From Streptomyces sp. ADI96-02 (GTDB taxonomy: Bacteria > Actinomycetota > Actinomycetes > Streptomycetales > Streptomycetaceae): 64,000 bases of DNA. Positions 1 to 8,644 of the stretch are shown in pieces (within the stretch, counting starts at the first letter, position 1; each line of letters starts with the position of its first letter). The notes below the pieces were generated by a model. The model had not been told where the DNA came from. It ran no database searches and worked only from the letters and a program-made list of their open reading frames with translations. Position numbers and translations under genes: made by a program. Location of the stretch: assembly GCF_003846185.1 (NCBI RefSeq), contig NZ_ML123034.1, forward strand, positions 4,789,615 to 4,853,614. The letters are read 5' to 3'.

Positions 1-1146
1 GCGCAGCGAGTCGGTGATCAGGCGCAGCACCTGCGGCTGGACCACGTGCAGGGTGTTGCCGCAGCCGGTGTAGTCGGCGTAGCGGCGCGCATCGTCCTGG
101 AGGCGGTAGTAGCCCCGGTTGTCGACGCCGCGCAGCGACAGCGTCGGGCCCCGCTCGCCCGCCTCCGCGGTGTGGTTGTAGACGACGTCCAGGATGACCT
201 CGATCCCGGCGTCGTGCAGCGCGCGCACCATCCGCTTGAACTCGCCGACCTGCCCGCCGGCCGTGCCGGAGGCGGAGTAGCCGGCGTGCGGGGCGAAGTA
301 GCCGATGGAGTTGTAGCCCCAGTAGTTGCGCAGGCCGCGCCGCAGCAGGTGGTCCTCGTGGGCGAACTGGTGCACCGGCAGCAGCTCCACCGCCGTCACG
401 CCGAGCCTGGTCAGATGGCCGATCGCGGCCGGGTGCGCCAGACCGGCGTAGGTGCCGCGCAGCTCGGGCGGGATGTCCGGGTGCAGCCTGGTGAAGCCGC
501 GCACGTGCAGTTCGTAGATGACGGAGTCGGCCCACGGCGTCTTCGGGCGGCGGTCCTCCGCCCAGTCGTCGTCGTCGTGGACGACCACGCCCTTGGGGAC
601 GTACGGAGCGGAGTCCCGGTCGTCGCGCACGGTGTCGGCGACGTGCTGGTCGGGCCAGTCGCGGACGTGCCCGTACACCTCGGGCGGGAGGGTGAAGTCG
701 CCGTCGACCGCGCGGGCGTACGGGTCCAGGAGCAGCTTGGCCGCGTTCCAGCGGGCGCCCGTCCAGGGGTCCCAGCGGCCGTGCACCCGGTAGCCGTACC
801 GCCGGCCCGGCCGGACGCCCGGCAGGAAGCCGTGCCAGATCCCGTGCGTCAGCTCCGTCAGCGGGCGGCGGGTCTCGGCGCCCCGCTCGTCGAAGAGGCA
901 GAGGTCGACCGCCTCGGCCCCGCCGGCCCACAGCGCGAAATTGGTGCCCGCCACCCCGTCCGGGCCGGCCCGGAAGCGGGCCCCCAGCGGCGTCGGGGCC
1001 CCGGGCCACACGGCGGGGGCCGCCGCCGCGTGCGGGCCGGGGGCGGTGCTCCGGGCGGGCCCGGTCCGGCCGTCCGGCGGCCCGCCGGGGTCCACCGCCG
1101 TGCCCGCCGGATCCTGGACTGCCTCCTGCTCGGCTGCGCTCGACAC
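1..1146 (-). CDS. glgX: Glycogen debranching enzyme GlgX, N-terminal part (cut by window edge)
   Basis: The reverse strand reads 382 codons from a GTG preceded by GGAGG to the window edge. After a Pro/Ala-rich, poorly conserved N-terminus of about 60 residues comes an N-terminal CBM48-like module (G-x-N-F-A-L-W, then R-Y-G-Y-R-V-H-G) and the start of a GH13 alpha-amylase-type barrel. Near the cut the protein reads DYTGCGNTLH followed by VVQPQVLRLI, a block typical of GlgX and TreX proteins. The family hydrolyses alpha-1,6 branches of phosphorylase-limited glycogen in the cytoplasm. The catalytic Asp/Glu residues lie beyond the window, so activity cannot be checked. It is divergent from the transpeptidase gene at 1301. 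Confidence 0.9.
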   Translation of the reverse strand, partial: MSSAAEQEAVQDPAGTAVDPGGPPDGRTGPARSTAPGPHAAAAPAVWPGAPTPLGARFRAGPDGVAGTNFALWAGGAEAVDLCLFDERGAETRRPLTELTHGIWHGFLPGVRPGRRYGYRVHGRWDPWTGARWNAAKLLLDPYARAVDGDFTLPPEVYGHVRDWPDQHVADTVRDDRDSAPYVPKGVVVHDDDDWAEDRRPKTPWADSVIYELHVRGFTRLHPDIPPELRGTYAGLAHPAAIGHLTRLGVTAVELLPVHQFAHEDHLLRRGLRNYWGYNSIGYFAPHAGYSASGTAGGQVGEFKRMVRALHDAGIEVILDVVYNHTAEAGERGPTLSLRGVDNRGYYRLQDDARRYADYTGCGNTLHVVQPQVLRLITDSLR

Positions 1147-1300
1147 CGTTTCGCCTCCCGCGGCTCATGAGGACGGGCACCGGAAAAGGGGCGCGCGACG
1201 TCCCGGCCGCGGCCCTCTTCCCGTAGTCCTCCCCCCTGTTCTGCCCAGCGCGGGGCCCGCACTCACGTTTCCCCCGACCGGCCCCGGTCGTTGGGGGAGC

Positions 1301-2542
1301 GTGAACCACACAGCGAAGAGCGCACGGGCGGGCTCGGCCGCCGTGCTGACATGGGCAGGACTACTGACCGTGCTGGCCCTGCTGACCGGCTGCACCGATA
1401 CGAGGGAGGCGCTGCTGAACGGCAAGTCGCGCTCCGACCGGGATGTGATCAGCGTCTTCCCCGAGGACCGGGCGAAGGGCGTCGACGCGCGCACCCGGCT
1501 GGAGGTGAAGGTGCCCGACGGCCGGCTGGAGAGCGTGCGGGTGAGGCGGATCGAGGACGCGCGGCAGCAGACGGTGGCCGGGCGGATCGCGCCGGACGGG
1601 CTCTCCTGGCGGCCGGAGCCCGGCGCGGCCCGGCTCGCCCTGGCGGCGAAGTACAGCGTCGACGCGGTGGCGCTGGACGGGGCCGGCCGGCGCTCGGCCC
1701 GGCACACCACGTTCACCACGATCGTCCCGGAGCACCGTTTCATCGGTTACTTCAAACCGGAGAACCGGTCGACCGTGGGCACCGGGATGATCGTTTCCTT
1801 CTCCTTCAGCCACCCGGTCGCCGACCGCGCCGCCGTCGAGAAGGCCATCCGGGTGACGGCCGAACCGGCGGTGGAGGTCGTCGGCCACTGGTTCGGGAAG
1901 GACCGGCTCGACTTCCGGCCGCGCGCCTACTGGGAGCCGGGCACCGAGGTCGTCGTCGACATCGCGCTGCGCGATGTGGAGGGCGCTCCCGGGATCTACG
2001 GCAGCCAGGACCGGACCGTCGGCTTCACGGTCGGCCGCTCGCAGGTCTCCCGCGTGGACGCGGCGAAGCACACCATGGAGGTGCGCCGCGACGGCGAGCT
2101 GGTCAGCACCGTGCCGATCACCGCGGGCGCCCCGAAGACGACCACGTACAACGGCCGGATGGTGGTCAGCGAGATGCACGAGGTGACCCGGATGAACGGG
2201 GCCACCGTCGGCTTCACGAACGCAGAGGGCAAGGGCGAGTACGACATCAAGGACGTACCGCACGCGATCCGGCTCACCGAGTCCGGCACCTTCCTGCATG
2301 GCAACTACTGGGCCGGCGACGACGTCTTCGGCGAGCGGAACGTGAGCCACGGCTGCATCGGGCTGCGCGACGCGAAGGGCGGCGGCGGCTCCACCCCGGG
2401 CGGCTGGTTCTTCGACCGGACGCTGATCGGCGACGTGGTCGAGGTGGTCAACTCCAAGGACCGGAAGGTCTCGCCGGACAACGGTCTGAGCGGCTGGAAC
2501 ATGGGCTGGAAGAAGTGGAAGGCGGGCTCGGCACTGCGTTGA
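1301..2542 (+). CDS. L,D-transpeptidase lipoprotein (first of a tandem pair)
   Basis: This is a 413-residue predicted lipoprotein. A hydrophobic N-terminus ends in the lipobox LLTGC, two Ig-like regions follow, and a C-terminal YkuD catalytic domain closes it. The catalytic signature is visible: His about residue 333 (H-G-N-Y-W), then S-H-G-C-I-G-L-R-D with the nucleophile Cys about residue 352. The family makes 3-3 cross-links in peptidoglycan outside the membrane, like mycobacterial LdtMt2. I chose GTG 1301 because TTGGGGGAGC lies just upstream and the lipobox then sits about 30 residues in. The open frame extends further 5' but without a signal peptide. It is closely similar along its whole length to the next gene. 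Confidence 0.9.
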   Translation: MNHTAKSARAGSAAVLTWAGLLTVLALLTGCTDTREALLNGKSRSDRDVISVFPEDRAKGVDARTRLEVKVPDGRLESVRVRRIEDARQQTVAGRIAPDGLSWRPEPGAARLALAAKYSVDAVALDGAGRRSARHTTFTTIVPEHRFIGYFKPENRSTVGTGMIVSFSFSHPVADRAAVEKAIRVTAEPAVEVVGHWFGKDRLDFRPRAYWEPGTEVVVDIALRDVEGAPGIYGSQDRTVGFTVGRSQVSRVDAAKHTMEVRRDGELVSTVPITAGAPKTTTYNGRMVVSEMHEVTRMNGATVGFTNAEGKGEYDIKDVPHAIRLTESGTFLHGNYWAGDDVFGERNVSHGCIGLRDAKGGGGSTPGGWFFDRTLIGDVVEVVNSKDRKVSPDNGLSGWNMGWKKWKAGSALR

Positions 2543-2770
2543 CCCGCGCGCCGCGCACGCGGCCGGGTCCGCCCCCGGGCCCGGCCGTCCGCGTCGCCCG
2601 GATGTCCCTCCCACCCGCCCGGCCCGCCTGGCCACTTGGGACGGAACGGTGACATACCGGAGGGGCCCGGCCGATCGTCCATGTGATTGTCTTACCGCTG
2701 ACGCGCAGGTGTAGCGCGCGGGGGTTGCGGGCCGTGGCGATGCCAGGCCGTGCGAGGGGAGACGACCACA

Positions 2771-4015
2771 GTGAACGGGCAGCCGATTTCGGGGGCATCG
2801 GCCGGGGCGGGCGCAAGGCGGCGCGGGGGACGGGTGCTTCTGGCACCGGTCCTGGGAGCACTGCTGTTGCTGGTGACGGCGTGCGGCGGGGACAGTACGG
2901 CGGCGGACGGAACCGCCGGGGGCAAGGATGCGAAGGCCGAGGACACCAGCGCCTCGCAGGCGGTGGTCACCGTCGCGCCCAAGGACGGCGCGGAGTCGGT
3001 GGCGACCAGCCGAGCGCTGAAGATCGGCGCCGCGGGCGGGAAGCTGACCACGGTGAAGGTCGCCGACCCCGAGGGCGAAGAGGTCGAGGGCGCCATCGCG
3101 GCGGACGGGGCGAGCTGGACGCCGAAGCGCCATCTCGCCGCCGCCACCAAGTACACGGTGCACGCGGTCGCCGAGGACGGGAAGGGCCGCGAGTCGGCGA
3201 AGGACACGACCTTCACCACGCTGGTCCCGAAGAACACCTTCATCGGGCAGTACACGCCGGAGGACGGCTCGACCGTCGGCGTCGGCATGCCGGTCTCCAT
3301 CAACTTCACCCGGGGCATCACCGATCCGGCCGCCGTGGAGAACGCCATCAAGGTGACCTCCGAGCCGGCCGTCGAGATCGAGGGCCACTGGTTCGGCAAC
3401 GACCGCCTCGACTTCCGCCCGGAGAAGTACTGGGCCCCGGGCACCAAGGTGACCGTGGACCTGAACCTCGACGGCGTCGAGGGGCGGCCCGGCGTCTACG
3501 GCAAGCAGGCCAAGACCGTGGAGTTCACCATCGGCCGCAGCCAGATCTCCACCGTCGACGCGAGCTCGCACCGGATGAAGGTCGTCCGCGACGGCAAGCA
3601 GATCAAGGACATCCCGATCTCCGCGGGCGCCCCGGCGACCACCACGTACAACGGTCAGATGGTCATCAGCGAGAAGCTCAAGGTGACCCGGATGAACGGC
3701 GACACCGTCGGCTTCGGCGGGGAGTACGACATCAAGGACGTGCCGCACGCCATGCGGCTGTCCACCTCGGGCACCTTCCTGCACGGCAACTACTGGGGCG
3801 CGTCCTCGATCTTCGGCACGACCAACACCAGCCACGGCTGCGTCGGGCTGCGGGACGTGCGCGGCGGTTACGACGGCCGGACCCCGGCCGCCTGGTTCTT
3901 CAACCGGTCCCTCATCGGCGACGTGGTCATCGTGAAGAACTCCGACGACAAGACCATCCAGCCGGACAACGGGCTCAACGGCTGGAACATGGACTGGGCG
4001 GAGTGGAAGAAGTAG
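2771..4015 (+). CDS. L,D-transpeptidase lipoprotein (second of a tandem pair)
   Basis: This 414-residue paralogue of the gene at 1301 has the same order: a signal peptide with an Arg-rich start and lipobox LVTAC, Ig-like domains, then a YkuD domain. The catalytic His is about residue 338 (H-G-N-Y-W) and Cys about residue 357 in S-H-G-C-V-G-L-R-D. The ending N-G-L-N-G-W-N-M resembles its sister's N-G-L-S-G-W-N-M. GTG 2771 is preferred over an upstream ATG at 2750 because GAGGGGAGA lies 8-10 bases before it. Expected role: cell-wall 3-3 cross-linking or cell-wall protein anchoring outside the membrane. A strong hairpin follows at 4048. Confidence 0.9.
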   Translation: MNGQPISGASAGAGARRRGGRVLLAPVLGALLLLVTACGGDSTAADGTAGGKDAKAEDTSASQAVVTVAPKDGAESVATSRALKIGAAGGKLTTVKVADPEGEEVEGAIAADGASWTPKRHLAAATKYTVHAVAEDGKGRESAKDTTFTTLVPKNTFIGQYTPEDGSTVGVGMPVSINFTRGITDPAAVENAIKVTSEPAVEIEGHWFGNDRLDFRPEKYWAPGTKVTVDLNLDGVEGRPGVYGKQAKTVEFTIGRSQISTVDASSHRMKVVRDGKQIKDIPISAGAPATTTYNGQMVISEKLKVTRMNGDTVGFGGEYDIKDVPHAMRLSTSGTFLHGNYWGASSIFGTTNTSHGCVGLRDVRGGYDGRTPAAWFFNRSLIGDVVIVKNSDDKTIQPDNGLNGWNMDWAEWKK

Positions 4016-4047
4016 GACCCCTCCCGCCGCGTTCGCGCGGTGGACCT

Positions 4048-4086
4048 GGCGGACCCGGTGCTGTGACCAACGGCACCGGGTCCGCC
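4048..4086 (+). terminator. Hairpin terminator after the L,D-transpeptidase pair
   Basis: A perfect 14-bp inverted repeat (GGCGGACCCGGTGC and its complement) encloses an 11-base loop. It lies 32 bases after the second transpeptidase stop and 27 bases before the hydratase start. No U-tract follows, as is common in Streptomyces. Confidence 0.7.
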
Positions 4087-4113
4087 CGCGTTAGCCATGG
4101 TTAACCTCTCCCC

Positions 4114-4881
4114 ATGACCGTAACCCTCGAAGTACGCGACGACGTCGGCACGATCCTGCTGGACCGGCCGCCGATGAACGCCCTGGACGTCGCCGTCCAG
4201 GACCGGCTGCGGGAGCTGGCCGAGGAGGCGACCCGGCGCGAGGACGTGCGCGCCGTGGTCCTCTACGGCGGCGAGAAGGTGTTCGCGGCCGGAGCGGACA
4301 TCAAGGAGATGCAGGCGATGGACCACGCGGCGATGGTCGTCCGCTCCCGGGCCCTCCAGGAATCCTTCACCGCCGTCGCCCGCATCCCCAAGCCCGTCGT
4401 CGCCGCCGTCACCGGCTACGCGCTCGGCGGCGGCTGCGAACTGGCGCTGTGCGCCGACTTCCGCATCGCCGCCGACAACGCCAAGCTCGGCCAGCCCGAG
4501 ATCCTGCTCGGCCTGATCCCGGGCGCGGGCGGCACCCAGCGGCTGTCCCGGCTGATCGGCCCGTCCCGGGCCAAGGACCTCATCTTCACGGGCCGCATGG
4601 TCAAGGCGGAGGAGGCCCTGACGCTCGGCCTGGTGGACCGGGTGGTGCCGGCCGCCGAGGTCTACGAGCAGGCGCACGCCTGGGCCGCCAAGCTGGCGAA
4701 GGGGCCCGCGCTGGCGCTGCGCGCCGCCAAGGAGTCCGTCGACACCGGCCTGGAGACGGACATCGACACCGGGCTCGCCGTCGAACGCACCTGGTTCGCG
4801 GGCCTGTTCGCCACCGAGGACCGCGAGCGGGGCATGCGCAGCTTCGTCGAGGAGGGGCCGGGCAAGGCCGTCTTCCTCTGA
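4114..4881 (+). CDS. Enoyl-CoA hydratase/isomerase family protein
   Basis: This 255-residue protein is a full-length crotonase-fold enzyme. It shows A-A-G-A-D-I-K-E-M near residue 60, which contributes to the oxyanion hole, and G-Y-A-L-G-G-G-C-E-L-A-L followed by Q-P-E-I...G-A-G-G-T-Q-R-L around residues 100-150. The second motif holds the glycine and glutamate positions expected of a hydratase. The family adds water to trans-2-enoyl-CoA in beta-oxidation or related acyl-CoA pathways. No fatty-acid genes adjoin it, so the substrate is open. It starts with ATG 27 bases after a terminator hairpin and so probably has its own promoter. Confidence 0.88.
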   Translation: MTVTLEVRDDVGTILLDRPPMNALDVAVQDRLRELAEEATRREDVRAVVLYGGEKVFAAGADIKEMQAMDHAAMVVRSRALQESFTAVARIPKPVVAAVTGYALGGGCELALCADFRIAADNAKLGQPEILLGLIPGAGGTQRLSRLIGPSRAKDLIFTGRMVKAEEALTLGLVDRVVPAAEVYEQAHAWAAKLAKGPALALRAAKESVDTGLETDIDTGLAVERTWFAGLFATEDRERGMRSFVEEGPGKAVFL

Positions 4882-5055
4882 CGGCCGCCGGGTGGTGCTC
4901 ACGCGGATGCACCACCGGGCGGAGTTCATCCGTGTGGGCGGATCGGCCGGGCCTCGCAGCGGACTCGGGGCCCGGCGTGCCCGCCGCGTGGCACATCCCG
5001 CCAGAGGGTGCTTCACCGCAGCTCAGTCGGGCTCCCCGGCGCACTTTCCTGCCTC

Positions 5056-5067
5056 TGGCATATGCCA
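5056..5067. promoter_or_regulatory. Perfect 12-bp palindrome upstream of the RsbW-like gene
   Basis: TGGCATATGCCA is its own reverse complement and stands out in an otherwise GC-rich 260-base intergenic stretch, about 75 bases before the downstream start. It could be a dimeric regulator's operator. No regulator is identified, and chance is not excluded. Confidence 0.35.
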
Positions 5068-5141
5068 AAGCGCCCTCCGGAATCAGCCGTTCCGGGGTGC
5101 GGATTCCGTCGGAACGCCTCCGGAGGCCCGGACGGGCGGCC

Positions 5142-5657
5142 ATGATGGTGCGCATGGCGGGCCTGGAGGGTGTGGATCAGCCGCGACCGCGCAGCAGCGC
5201 GACCGCGGCACGCTGGACGTCGACCGTCGATGACGAACAGGCGTTCAAGGCGCTGGAGTTGTTCGGGAACCCGACCGAGGCGGAAGTCCGGCTGCCGTCC
5301 CGCCCGGAGTCGGCGGCGACCGCCCGCCGGCTCACCTCCTGCGTGGTGCTGCGGCAGTGGGCGCTCTCGCCGCAGACCGCCGAGTACGCCGTCCTGCTCG
5401 TCTCCGAGCTCGTGGGCAACGCGGTGCGCCACACCGGCGCCCGGGTCTTCGGGCTGCGCATGGTCCGCCGCCGGGGCTGGATCCGCGTCGAGGTGCGCGA
5501 CCCCTCGCGCGGGCTCCCGTGCCTGATGCCGGTCAGGGAGATGGACATCAGCGGGCGCGGGCTGTTCCTCGTCGACAAGCTCTCCGACCGGTGGGGCGTC
5601 GATCTGCTGCCGCGCGGCAAGACCACCTGGTTCGAGATGCGGATCTCCGACCGCTGA
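5142..5657 (+). CDS. RsbW/anti-sigma-type ATP-binding regulatory protein
   Basis: This is a roughly 171-residue protein with a single GHKL (HATPase_c) domain. The N box is E-L-V-G-N-A-V-R-H-T-G. It continues with V-R-D-P-S-R-G and the G box G-R-G-L-F-L-V-D-K-L-S-D-R-W-G-V. Streptomyces encode many such small proteins, which act as anti-sigma-factor kinases or in signalling with STAS partners. The frame is open far upstream, but similarity and codon pattern begin near the tandem ATG 5142/5145; ATG 5154 is an alternative. No sigma factor or anti-anti-sigma gene is adjacent, so the partner is unknown. Confidence 0.82.
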   Translation: MMVRMAGLEGVDQPRPRSSATAARWTSTVDDEQAFKALELFGNPTEAEVRLPSRPESAATARRLTSCVVLRQWALSPQTAEYAVLLVSELVGNAVRHTGARVFGLRMVRRRGWIRVEVRDPSRGLPCLMPVREMDISGRGLFLVDKLSDRWGVDLLPRGKTTWFEMRISDR

Positions 5658-5756
5658 CACCCCCTGAGCCACGCCTCCCACCGGCCCCCGCACCCGTCAC
5701 CCGAACGGCCGGATAATCTGATCCCCGACATCCGGCATCACGAAGGGGCGAAAACA

Positions 5757-5972
5757 GTGGCGGACATCGAGTCGGCGCGGACGGTATTCGAGCGGTTCGA
5801 CCGGGACGGCGACGGCCTCATCACGGCGAACGAGTACAAGAGCGCGATGGCGCAGCTCGGCGACCCCTTCGTCACCGAGACGGTGGCACAGGCGATCATC
5901 AACGCCCACGACGCCAACGGCGACGGCCTGCTCACCTTCGAGGAGTTCTGGGCCGCGCGGAACAAGGGCTGA
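5757..5972 (+). CDS. Small EF-hand calcium-binding protein
   Basis: This is a 71-residue acidic protein made of two EF-hands and little else. The loops D-R-D-G-D-G-L-I-T-A-N-E (about residues 16-27) and D-A-N-G-D-G-L-L-T-F-E-E (about residues 51-62) keep Asp at positions 1, 3 and 5 and Glu at 12, so both should bind calcium. It has no signal peptide and is presumably cytosolic. Streptomyces carry several such calmodulin-like proteins of unclear role. Start GTG 5757 follows GAAGGGGCG. An exceptionally strong hairpin follows directly. Confidence 0.88.
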   Translation: MADIESARTVFERFDRDGDGLITANEYKSAMAQLGDPFVTETVAQAIINAHDANGDGLLTFEEFWAARNKG

Positions 5973-5978
5973 GCCCCC

Positions 5979-6017
5979 GGACGGGCCCCCGGACGCGGCG
6001 CGTCCGGGGGCCCGTCC
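5979..6017 (+). terminator. Very strong hairpin after the EF-hand gene
   Basis: An 18-bp perfect stem with a three-base GGC loop begins seven bases after the stop codon of the EF-hand gene. The stem is nearly all G/C. Position and strength indicate a factor-independent-like terminator. Confidence 0.8.
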
Positions 6018-6103
6018 ACGTCGTCGCCGCCGGTCCCTCCGGGCAGCGCCGATGAGGCCGTGCGCGGCTTGCCGCACCCCACCGGGCGGGCGAGGATCGA
6101 GGC

Positions 6104-7159
6104 GTGATGCTCTCCGGACCCCCTGCCGACCCGGCCGCACCGGCGCTGCCGGGCGTCCCCGGCGCGCCGCCGGTCGCCGATCCACTGCCCGCCCCGCTCG
6201 CCGATCCGGCCGCCACGACCGCCGCCCCGTCCTACCGGTCCTGGAGGGCCGCCGCGGTGGTGTGCGCGGGCGGCGCCCTGGCCCTGCTGACCGCGCTGGC
6301 CGGACCGGGGCTGCTGGCGCACGGCACCGGAGAGCTGCGGATACCCGGCGCAGGGCTCACCGCCCTGCTCCGGACCGTCCTGTACGCGGCCCTCGCCGTC
6401 CACCTGGGCGAACTCCTCGCCCCGGGCCTGATCCGGCCGGTGCCCGGCCGTCCCGGCGCCGCCGTGCGCGCCTGGGCCGTCCCCGCCGCGCTCGCCGGGG
6501 CCGCCGCCGCGGCCGGGCAGATCGTCCACCTGGCCGTCGTCAGCGACCTCGCGCTCACCGAGACGTACGCCACCCGGGAGGGCGGGCTGCTCCTCCTGAT
6601 CGCCAACGGCCTGGTCATCGCCGCCGGTTGCGCCGCCGGCCGCCGCCCCGCCCTGGCCATCGTCCCGCTCGCCGCGGTCGTCGGCGCCGAGGCCCTGCGC
6701 GCGCACCCGGAGGCGTACACCCCCGAGATCGGCGCGGCCCTCACCGTCGTCCACCTGATCGCCGCCTCGCTGTGGACCGGCGGCCTGCTGCACGTCCTGC
6801 GCACCATGTGGCTCTGGCGCGGCCACCCCGCCGCCCGCGCCCTGCTCGGCCGCTACGCGCGCCTCGCCCTCTGGCTGTACGCCGCCCTCGCGGCCACCGG
6901 CACCGCCTCCACGCTGCGCCGCCTGCCGCTCGACGCGGTGTTCACCTCCGCGTACGGGCGCGCGCTGCTGGTCAAGCTGGCGCTGATGGCCGTCGTGAGC
7001 GCCCTGGCGGTGGCGGCGCGACGGCGGATGCTCCGCGACACCGACCCCGCCGCCGCCCACCGCCTCGCCCGCCGCGAACAGGCCGTGCTGGGAGCCGTCG
7101 TGGTGGCCTCGGCGATCCTCACCGCGACTCCTGACCCGCACTGGGTCTCCACGCGTTAG
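6104..7159 (+). CDS. CopD-like multi-pass membrane protein
   Basis: This 351-residue protein is mostly hydrophobic after a Pro/Ala-rich N-terminus, with about eight membrane segments. The C-terminal part (H-L-I-A-A-S-L-W-T-G-G-L, then G-R-Y-A-R-L-A-L-W, then G-R-A-L-L-V-K-L-A-L-M) matches the copper-resistance D domain, which is associated with copper uptake and often fused to or next to CopC. No CopC or YcnI/PCu(A)C gene is adjacent here. Starts GTG 6104 and ATG 6107 are equally possible. Its stop overlaps the convergent carboxylesterase by four bases. Confidence 0.8.
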   Translation: MMLSGPPADPAAPALPGVPGAPPVADPLPAPLADPAATTAAPSYRSWRAAAVVCAGGALALLTALAGPGLLAHGTGELRIPGAGLTALLRTVLYAALAVHLGELLAPGLIRPVPGRPGAAVRAWAVPAALAGAAAAAGQIVHLAVVSDLALTETYATREGGLLLLIANGLVIAAGCAAGRRPALAIVPLAAVVGAEALRAHPEAYTPEIGAALTVVHLIAASLWTGGLLHVLRTMWLWRGHPAARALLGRYARLALWLYAALAATGTASTLRRLPLDAVFTSAYGRALLVKLALMAVVSALAVAARRRMLRDTDPAAAHRLARREQAVLGAVVVASAILTATPDPHWVSTR

Positions 7160-8619
7160 CGGTACGGCGGCCAGGCGCGCAACTCGGCGTCGCGCGGGGC
7201 CGGCAGGAGCGCCGGGGCACCCGGCCCGAAGCCCATCACCGGCCGGGAGGCGTCCCACCGGGGCCAGCCCGGATCGCCCGAGGCGGCGAACCGCACCCAC
7301 GCCCCGTGCATCGCGTCCGCCAGCTCCTGCGGTGCGTCCGGTCCGGTCAGGGCGACCGTGTCGGGGTGGGCGAGGGTGTCGAAGACGAACCCGAGCTCCA
7401 GCGCGTGGCAGGCGCCGAGGCGCTGTACGGGGGAGGGCCACCCGAACTCGTACAGGTGGGTGGAGGCGGGCGCGCCCGTCCGGGCGTCGGCCAGCCGGTT
7501 GACCGGGACCCGCAGCAGCAGGTCCGTCGCCATCGCCCCGAGGAGTTCGCCCGGTGCGGCGTCGGGCCGGGCCGCCCGGTAGACGCGGGCGGTGGCGGCG
7601 GGCACCCCGAACTTCAGCAGCGCGAGCCGGAGCCGGAGCCGGCCGATCCGCTCCGTCAGCCCGCCCGGCACGAACCAGAGCCGGTACTCCTCGCTGTTCG
7701 TCCCCATCAGCAGCTCCACCCCGGCGGCCCCGCCCGTGCGCAGCGCCTCGTCGGGGTCGGTGGGCAGCAGGTCGCCGTCCACCACGATCGGGAAGCCGTT
7801 CCGCCCGGTCAGCGGGTCGCCGCCGCTCGTCACCGCCGTCTGCGCGTCCAGCAGGCCCTCCGGATCGACGGCGGCCAGCGCGGCGGCGGTCGCCGGGACG
7901 CCGAGCCGCCGGGCGATCAGTTCCGTCGTCCGGGAGCCGTCGGCCGGAGTGAGGGCCGCGGGCACGCCGCTCTGCAGCACCGCCCGCCGGAACAGGCCCG
8001 CCGCGCGGGGGGCCGCCAGCAGGGCCGCCACGCTGACGGCCCCCGCCGACTCGCCGGCCACCGTGACCCGGTCCGGATCGCCGCCGAACGCCGCGATGTT
8101 GTCCCGCACCCACTCCAGCGCGGCCAGCTGGTCCAGCAGTCCCCGGTTGGCGGGCGCGTCCGGGAACACCCCGAAACCCTCCACGCCCAGGCGGTAGTTG
8201 ACCGAGACCAGCACCACGCCGTCCCGGGCGAACGCCCACCCGTCGTAGACCGGCACCGCTGAGGAGCCGTGCAGCAGCGAACCGCCGTGGATCCACACCA
8301 GGACGGGCCGGCCGGCCGCAGCGGTCGAGGGCGTCCACACGTTGAGGTTGAGGCAGTCCTCGCCCGCCACGGCCGGATCGGGCAGCAGTGCGTCCAGCGG
8401 CGGGGCGTAGGGCCGCTTGGGCGCGGTCGGCCCGAAGTCGACCGCGTCGCGCACGCCCCGCCACGGCCGGGGCGGCGCGGGCGCGCGGAAGCGCCGTGCG
8501 CCCACCGGCGGAGCCGCGTACGGGATGCCGCGGAAGACCGCGACGCCCGCCTCCACCGTGCCGCGCACGTCGCCGTACGCGGTCGTCACCTGCGGCGGAG
8601 CCGCCCCGACACCGGACAT
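7156..8619 (-). CDS. Type B carboxylesterase/lipase
   Basis: This is a 487-residue alpha/beta-hydrolase of the carboxylesterase family, without an obvious signal peptide. The early block F-R-G-I-P-Y-A-A-P-P-V-G and the signature E-D-C-L-N-L-N-V-W are present. The nucleophile elbow G-E-S-A-G-A holds Ser about residue 191, and a late G-A-C-H-A-L-E-L could supply the catalytic His. Such enzymes hydrolyse carboxylic esters; the substrate is unknown. ATG 8619 follows AAAGGG. The gene ends convergently with copD, and a fragment of an unrelated secreted protein lies just upstream. Confidence 0.9.
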   Translation of the reverse strand: MSGVGAAPPQVTTAYGDVRGTVEAGVAVFRGIPYAAPPVGARRFRAPAPPRPWRGVRDAVDFGPTAPKRPYAPPLDALLPDPAVAGEDCLNLNVWTPSTAAAGRPVLVWIHGGSLLHGSSAVPVYDGWAFARDGVVLVSVNYRLGVEGFGVFPDAPANRGLLDQLAALEWVRDNIAAFGGDPDRVTVAGESAGAVSVAALLAAPRAAGLFRRAVLQSGVPAALTPADGSRTTELIARRLGVPATAAALAAVDPEGLLDAQTAVTSGGDPLTGRNGFPIVVDGDLLPTDPDEALRTGGAAGVELLMGTNSEEYRLWFVPGGLTERIGRLRLRLALLKFGVPAATARVYRAARPDAAPGELLGAMATDLLLRVPVNRLADARTGAPASTHLYEFGWPSPVQRLGACHALELGFVFDTLAHPDTVALTGPDAPQELADAMHGAWVRFAASGDPGWPRWDASRPVMGFGPGAPALLPAPRDAELRAWPPYR

Positions 8620-8644
8620 GTGCGCATCGGCCCTTTCGCTGCTT

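Noticed and set aside
941..1300. A longer N-terminus for the first L,D-transpeptidase
   Set aside because: The extension overlaps glgX on the other strand, lacks a signal peptide and would bury the lipobox; GTG 1301 with its ribosome site is better.
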